From Molanna angustata (Eukaryota; Arthropoda; Insecta; Trichoptera; Molannidae): a stretch of 64,000 nucleotides of DNA. Location: the NCBI GenBank assembly GCA_963576475.1, contig OY754972.1, positions 35,192,556-35,256,555 of the forward strand, given 5' to 3'. Under the pieces are notes generated by a model that was not told the DNA's origin, did no database searches, and saw nothing but the letters and a program-made list of their open reading frames with translations. The translations under genes were made by a program, and so were the position numbers. The number at the start of each line of letters is the position of its first letter. Position 1 is the stretch's first letter. Shown piece after piece: positions 58,840 to 64,000 of this stretch.

Positions 58840-60815
58840 AAATACAACATAATATTTCGAATCAAGTTTCAACATATATTATGATATCTCACATATATAT
58901 TCTTCGTGTCCTCAGCAACTGAACTATATATCTCATCCACTGTGTTATCATAGGGAACGTCAGACACGACGAAAAGGGTATAGTAGGTACATGTAGGTAC
59001 CTTTTCAATAACTGCTGAACACCTTAAGTATACCATCAAATGATTGACGGATCTGTCAAGCCTAATAATAATTAAAACACTTCAGGAAGGCGTCTCATAA
59101 CTTACCGGGACCGTTTTCAAACTAAACAATTATCTATTATCAATAAGTTCGTTTGTCACACTCGAGGTCCATTGCTTTGATGAAGTGCCCGTCATTATTC
59201 TACAATAGCCAACAGACGTTGGGCTATCATAGAGTTATGACCATAATTTTTCAGTACAACAACTCTTTGTTTTAGAATATTTGGTGTTTAATTTAATTAA
59301 TTATTTTTTATTAAACAGTATTAAACAGAGTATTTTTATATTTTTGTTTTGTTTAAGTCTCACTACATGCCAAGGTATAGGGAAATGGCGTGGAATGCCG
59401 CATGGGGCTAACGCTGGCAAAGGGCTGTGGATCCACTGACAATGAAGATTCACTTAAGTGTCGTAGGTACATGAATATATTCAAGAAAGTGTTATGCTAT
59501 GTAACACACACATTTTCAATATTATTTAACAGTACATGTACGCCCTTACTTAATGTGCAATTTACATTAAACATATTGATAGGTTGGTATGAATAATAAC
59601 AATGTAGGTACATACAACAACAACAAAAATAAGTGTTTACACATTAATATCATAAACAAATCCAAAATGGAGTTGTAATAGAAAAGACAGGCTTATTTGA
59701 TTAAATAAGAAAATAGAGATGAAAAGAAAGCAAATAAATAAACATAAAAGAAGAAGAAGAAGAATAGAAAAAATAAGCAGTATTTTCTTTGTAAACAAAA
59801 AAAAAAGCCTTCAAAGTAAAATTTCCGCTAAGCAGCTTTTTTAAACCATCTATAGTGTGTACATGAACAACACTATACTGGTTTCTAATTTATATGTGAA
59901 TTAATAATTGTCAATATGGATTAGTGCACTTTGACGCAAAGCGTACCTTGTAGGTAGGTACTCTGAATTTTACTATTTGAATTAGCTCAGAGAGTCCAAT
60001 ATGCTGTTGATTACTTTAAATAAAAAAAAGTAAATCACAAATCATTCATCTGCGTGACAGCTTCGATAAATTTAGTACGGTAAGGAAGGACTTCGATAAG
60101 GAAGTGTTTATTTATTTTTTCTAAAGGAATGGATGATTAATAAGTAAGCAGTGATGTTTGTATGTTTTACAATATTTATATGGATACCTAATGGGTAGGG
60201 TATGCTTAGGACTGTTTATTGGGACATTGTTTCAAGTCTTCGTGAAATACCATTCACCATGTGAATTGACATTCACTACTTCCGTTCATTTGAAATTATG
60301 TGTATTCTCATCCTTAAAATTTAGTATTATCTATTTAATTATTCCAGAAAGACAGCAATATTGCTAAAGTGTTTACACATAATAAATCAGGTGGATCTGT
60401 ATTCTCTTGCGCCTATTCTCATTAAACCCGAAATGAAGACGTCATAGAAATGAGAACAAAGGTTTCGAACATATTATCCGCCATCACAACCGTAAGGGTG
60501 AGATATGACCAGCCAGGGAGGACGGTAAAATAAATTCCATTAGTACGGAAGTAAAACTATGGGTATGGGAAAAAATAATGAAAATTAGTGTTTTCTCGAG
60601 AAACCAAAGGAGAATGTGCTTGTTTTGAAATTAAATTTATAGAATCGATTCTAGTTTCGTTTTGTTTCAATGTTTGTATAGAAATATTTCGATAGTCATC
60701 CACTATATTCATTTCAATTGCTAGTTTGACTTCATTGAGGTTTTTTCTATAAAACAATCAGTAATCATTTAATATGTTAATTTTATTTCATTATTCAATC
60801 ATATTTTTCCAAAGG
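58840..60815. other. Intronic stretch, nothing recognised
   Basis: Short frames at 59390-59596 and 60158-60367 have no family resemblance. An A/G-rich run (AAGAAGAAGAAGAA) lies near 59752. Confidence 0.4.
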
Positions 60816-60819
60816 TCAC

Positions 60820-61025
60820 GCATATAACCGGAAGCCGAACAGAATGAGAAAAGGAGAAGTGTGAGAAGGCCTAGACTACGATGGATGGATGGAGTCGAGA
60901 GGGACCTTCAGATTGCCGGTGTACAGAATTGGAGAGAAAAGGCCATGGACGGGGTGCAATGGAAACGATTCCTTGAGGAGGCTGAGGCCCATCCTAGGCT
61001 GCGGAGCCACTGATGATGATGTTAC
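60820..61025 (+). mobile_element. LINE C-terminal remnant
   Basis: RRSVRRPRLRWMDGVERDLQ, then IAGVQNWREKAMDGVQWKRF, EEAEAHPRL and a stop near 61010 is the standard last segment of insect endonuclease/RT LINEs. A GATGATGATG end follows it. It is better preserved in its GC content than its surroundings. Confidence 0.65.
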
Positions 61026-61029
61026 ATGC

Positions 61030-61675
61030 GGCTTTCCTTTTGAATTTAAAAAATCTAATCCCGATTTATAATTTTCGCTAAGAACCTACCTTAATAATAC
61101 TGTTAGGTAATGAGGTGGTTGGTACATAGGTAGGTAAATATGTTCAAATCGTAATAATAATTTGAATGTACTTACGTTTATCATAATACTTATAGAATGA
61201 TGCGGCAGACAGGTAAAATAAAATTGGATTTGGATTGTAATTTCGAGAGTAAGGAGGAATACAGAATTCAGTCAATTTTGTTAGATCACCTTTAAGAATC
61301 GATAGGTATGCGGAGAAGAAAACATCAGGTGATGGGTATTGGATAGTGGACTGTATAATAAACGATTTCACCGATGCTTCCTTTACTTCGAAACACCCAC
61401 ACGCGGTGATCTTCAAACTTGTACCTACTAAACTTTTATCAATTGTCACTTATTACCCAAAATTATTGCGACTTACTTTCCAAGTGACAATAATTCTCAA
61501 ATACATCGGTGAGGGGACAATGGCAAAGAAGGGATACATGTAAATATGCTTTTACAAGCGGCTTCTTGAATATATATCTTGCAGGCTGTAAGATGATCAA
61601 AACATTGTTAGCTCTTTCGATGACTCAGGATCACTATCACTATTATATTAATATATAAATAAAAGAATAGGATTG
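61030..61675. other. Intronic sequence next to exon 1
   Basis: No element recognised. A 101-codon minus frame at 61144-61449 lies in the intron, has no receptor-like motif and is probably chance. Confidence 0.5.
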
Positions 61676-61679
61676 TTAC

Positions 61680-62016
61680 CTGTTGGACTAGGCGTCAAGG
61701 AAAACATTACAAAGTTGACATTCTTCGGTGTGAATCCGTACTGCTTCAAGAAATTCAGCTTGTTATTTCTTCCCCTGTGTAAGCTGCCGACTGCTGTGTT
61801 CACAGCTCTGATGTATTCCCTAACTCCGAAGTTGGTTTTGGGGACGATCAGGCCGATGTTGAGAGTTGTCGAAGAACTTTTCGAATGCGAAGGGCCGTTT
61901 TTCCACGGTTCCGGCTCACGCTGGCCTCGACACGACCATATCACAAGGCAAAGCAGCAAAAAGACAATTCTAATAGGCGGAATCACCATCTTTTTGCGTC
62001 TAAATACTTCCAACAT
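61680..62016 (-). CDS. Nmdar2: NMDA receptor subunit 2 (Nmdar2-like), exon 1
   Basis: This exon encodes 112 codons plus one base. Residues 1-17 are basic and polar, and residues 18-29 form a hydrophobic core ending in a Trp-Ser-Cys, giving a signal peptide for an extracellular receptor domain. After a polar linker the chain enters a bacterial-periplasmic-protein-like strand ([17 protein letters not shown]) typical of glutamate-receptor amino-terminal domains, and it ends FSLTPSPT. The donor on the minus strand reads CAACAG|GTAACA, leaving one base (G) of a split codon. That base joins exactly with the first two bases of exon 2. Two in-frame ATGs exist. The first has A at -3. The tenth codon has A at -3 and G at +4 and starts immediately before the hydrophobic segment, so it may be the true start. 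The family assignment rests on recalled similarity to insect NMDAR2, not on an alignment. Confidence 0.88.
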
Positions 62017-63425
62017 TTTAAATTGAAGTTTAAAACATCAAATATTTAGAAAACTACATTTATTTTATGGGCTTTAAATGTGTTTTGTTTAAAACTCTTT
62101 AAAACATTTAAGACTTTGAGCCCGTTTAGGATTTTATTTAAATATACTATCAAGGATTTTAAATAAGTATGAGGGAGCTAAATTCAAAGCGTCTAATAAT
62201 ACTAAATTGAGGAAGAACGACGCAGAACAATCTAATGCTATCTTTTTGAGAACACTAGTCTTAGCATAGTATTAATTTTTCTTTTTCACTCTCATTGTTT
62301 TTTTGTTATTTTATATGTATTTATTATTTCACGTTCACTCTGTAATTTGTTCATCATGTTTTGGTTTTTAACACTGTTTTGTTTTATAGCACACATTATC
62401 AGAAATCTCACGTTCCACTAGGAAGTTTTTGTAAATTTCTTTTATTTTTGACACTCCTATAAATCAATAGTAGGTAACCGACTGATATTATAATAAACTA
62501 GATAATCCCATGCAACAGATATCTTGATAACGTATTTTCTTTTCCATGGTCAATAGGAGGTAAAGTCACTTATAAACTCGTGTTCAATTCAAAGAATACC
62601 AATCCTCCTATTTCGCACGGGTTTGCAGCGGAAAGTGTCCTTCCAACACGTGCTTAAGGCGTAGCAAATTTGTAATGAAAGCAGTCAAATTGAGAAGAGA
62701 GCCAGAGAATAAGTTAATAAAATGCAGCATTATTTTTTCGAAATCAAATTAGGAACTTTGTTCATAATTATTTATCAAATGTTTGGTAAGAATATGTTGT
62801 ATAGTTGTGTATGTAGTCATTATTACGACTCGCGTGAGCGATTCGCATTAAATATTTAAAAAAAAACTTAATACAATCCTACCTCGCCTATTCTGATCCA
62901 AACATTTTTATGTAATATAAGTTAATACATACAGATACAAACTTAACCAACCTATTCTTATCAATATTTAGGTTAGAATAGGTTGGTTTATCTAGTAGGT
63001 ATGTACATATATCTAGGATGGTATGAAGTCTTAATAACTCCGCTACTCTCTTATTGATTTATTGGAAGTTTGAATAGTGTGTTTAGACTTTATATAGTAT
63101 AATACTAAGATTGGCTGCTTTAATTACATATTATTTGCCTTGCCTTAAACACGTGGTTGGAAGAAAAATTTAAGCTGCAAACCCGTGCACAATCAGAGGA
63201 CGCGTTCCTTGGATTGAACACGAATGTGAATTAGCGCAACAAGTCCGTGCGTGATTCGAGAGCAGTTGTAACTGCTTCTTAGTAAACACGGAAAACGAAA
63301 TACGCGTCCTGTTGGGTGCATTTTATGTTAAGTTTTTGGATGTCATGATTGACAAAGGCTTGCTTTGAAAGGAAAGTAAAGGGTTTTAAAAAATACCGGG
63401 GTGAGGGGGAGCAGTCTGTTCGCAG
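62017..63425 (-). other. Region upstream of the Nmdar2 start codon
   Basis: This interval should hold the 5' UTR and perhaps the promoter, but I cannot place a transcription start from the sequence alone. Inverted repeats lie within it. 62570-62655 (GTGTTCAATTC, CGCACGGGTTTGCAGC, CCAACACGTGCTTAAGGC) match 63135-63215 in reverse, and a 15-bp hairpin arm AACCAACCTATTCT occurs at 62943 and 62977. Both are probably from a transposon. Confidence 0.45.
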
Positions 63426-63429
63426 GCGG

Positions 63430-63653
63430 AATCAAAACCATCCATGTTTACCCATATGGAATACAAAACCATCCATGTTTACCCATATGGAATACAAAAC
63501 CATCCATGTTTACCCATATGGAATACAAAACCATCCATGTTTACCCATATGGAATACAAAACCATCCATGTTTACCCATATGGAATACAAAACCATCCAT
63601 GTTTACCCATATGGAATACAAAACCATCCATGTTTACCCATATGGAATACAAA
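63430..63653 (+). repeat. 31-bp minisatellite, 7 units, upstream of Nmdar2
   Basis: The unit contains CATCCATGTTTACCCATATGG preceded by AATACAAAAC. The CCATATGG step recurs every 31 bp from 63452 to 63638. Six of seven units are identical as far as I can see, and the first differs by an indel. Because 31 is not a multiple of 3, all three frames stay open and give 31-residue repeats, which are not genes. Confidence 0.95.
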
Positions 63654-64000
63654 ATATATAGTAGCAGTGTGTTAATTGAAGAGTTAAAACAATTTCTCTC
63701 GACATTCTTCTGGACAAATTTAAAATGTATGTCAATAAAAAAAACTGATTGATCCAAATATTGTATCCATCAATGATCTGAATCATAAATTTAAAATATA
63801 CTTATATACTAAAAATTAATGAACATATTTAAACTCAAGTATTTTTCCGTGACAATTCGATTACAATGATCGATTACGTTTTGCTGAGAGGGCTCGGCAT
63901 TATCAAGGTCTAAAATGAAACTATCCAATTTAAACAAATATCATCCTACACTACAACATTAAAACACTTTAATGGTTCATAACGTGAAAGATTAAATATG

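Noticed and set aside
63430..63653. CRISPR-like array
   Set aside because: The units are contiguous with no spacers, and the host is a eukaryote.
63349..63752. Long overlapping frames of a 31-residue repeat protein
   Set aside because: All three forward frames stay open only because the 31-bp unit lacks stops. There is no start context, no codon bias and no non-repeat domain.

Overview
The window reads as part of a large insect gene, most likely from a moth or butterfly. It is AT-rich, broken up by decayed transposons, and carries SINE bodies and short dispersed motifs that I associate with Lepidoptera. The host assignment is inference. I can support only one host gene. It lies on the minus strand and encodes an ionotropic glutamate receptor of the NMDA type, subunit 2 (Nmdar2-like). 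Exon 1 (61680-62016) encodes a signal peptide and the start of the extracellular amino-terminal domain. Exon 2 (2611-2784) continues that domain. Both splice sites of the intron between them are canonical, and the split codon joins exactly in phase. Nearly the whole window, 2785-61679 (58,895 bp), is therefore intron 1. Positions 1-2610 are the start of intron 2, and 62017-64000 is upstream of the start codon.

The intron is a layered archive of mobile elements. The most frequent is a Helentron-associated (HINE/DINE-1-like) family with a hairpin 5' end, a central microsatellite, a subterminal inverted repeat and a 3' hairpin before CTAG|T. I count about a dozen copies or fragments. One (53148-56315) has amplified its core into a tandem array of about 432-bp units, and two (20836-21879 and 26058-27091) are nearly identical in inverted orientation. 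A Ty3/Gypsy element of the CsRn1/Kabuki type (about 8790-13485) has a tRNA-Trp-like primer site, a CHCC Gag finger, a full-length pol frame and a small downstream membrane-protein frame. DNA transposons include an internally deleted piggyBac with transposase remains (6770-8272), two PIF/Harbinger elements carrying MADF and transposase scraps (42392-43089, 45610-46246), a PIF-like MITE with a TAA duplication (3586-4271), a hAT MITE with an exact 8-bp duplication (47990-48786), and several fold-back elements. About fifteen LINE fragments (RTE-like and Jockey/CR1-like), four tRNA-derived SINE groups and one Penelope-like GIY-YIG remnant complete the list.

Nested insertions give relative ages. 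The PIF-like MITE lies inside a HINE copy, a SINE inside another HINE copy, a Harbinger element inside an RTE LINE, a HINE inside another LINE, and a fold-back MITE inside a LINE 3' end. Around 33.5-35.8 kb and at 48.86 kb there are inverted-repeat structures whose loops or arms carry hammerhead-ribozyme-like cores. One of them sits beside the Penelope-like endonuclease remnant.

The only protein-coding sequences with a plausible present function are the two receptor exons and, for the element itself, the Gypsy pol and its downstream small frame. The rest is decayed. No CRISPR array, rRNA, bacterial gene or convincing free-standing tRNA gene is present.
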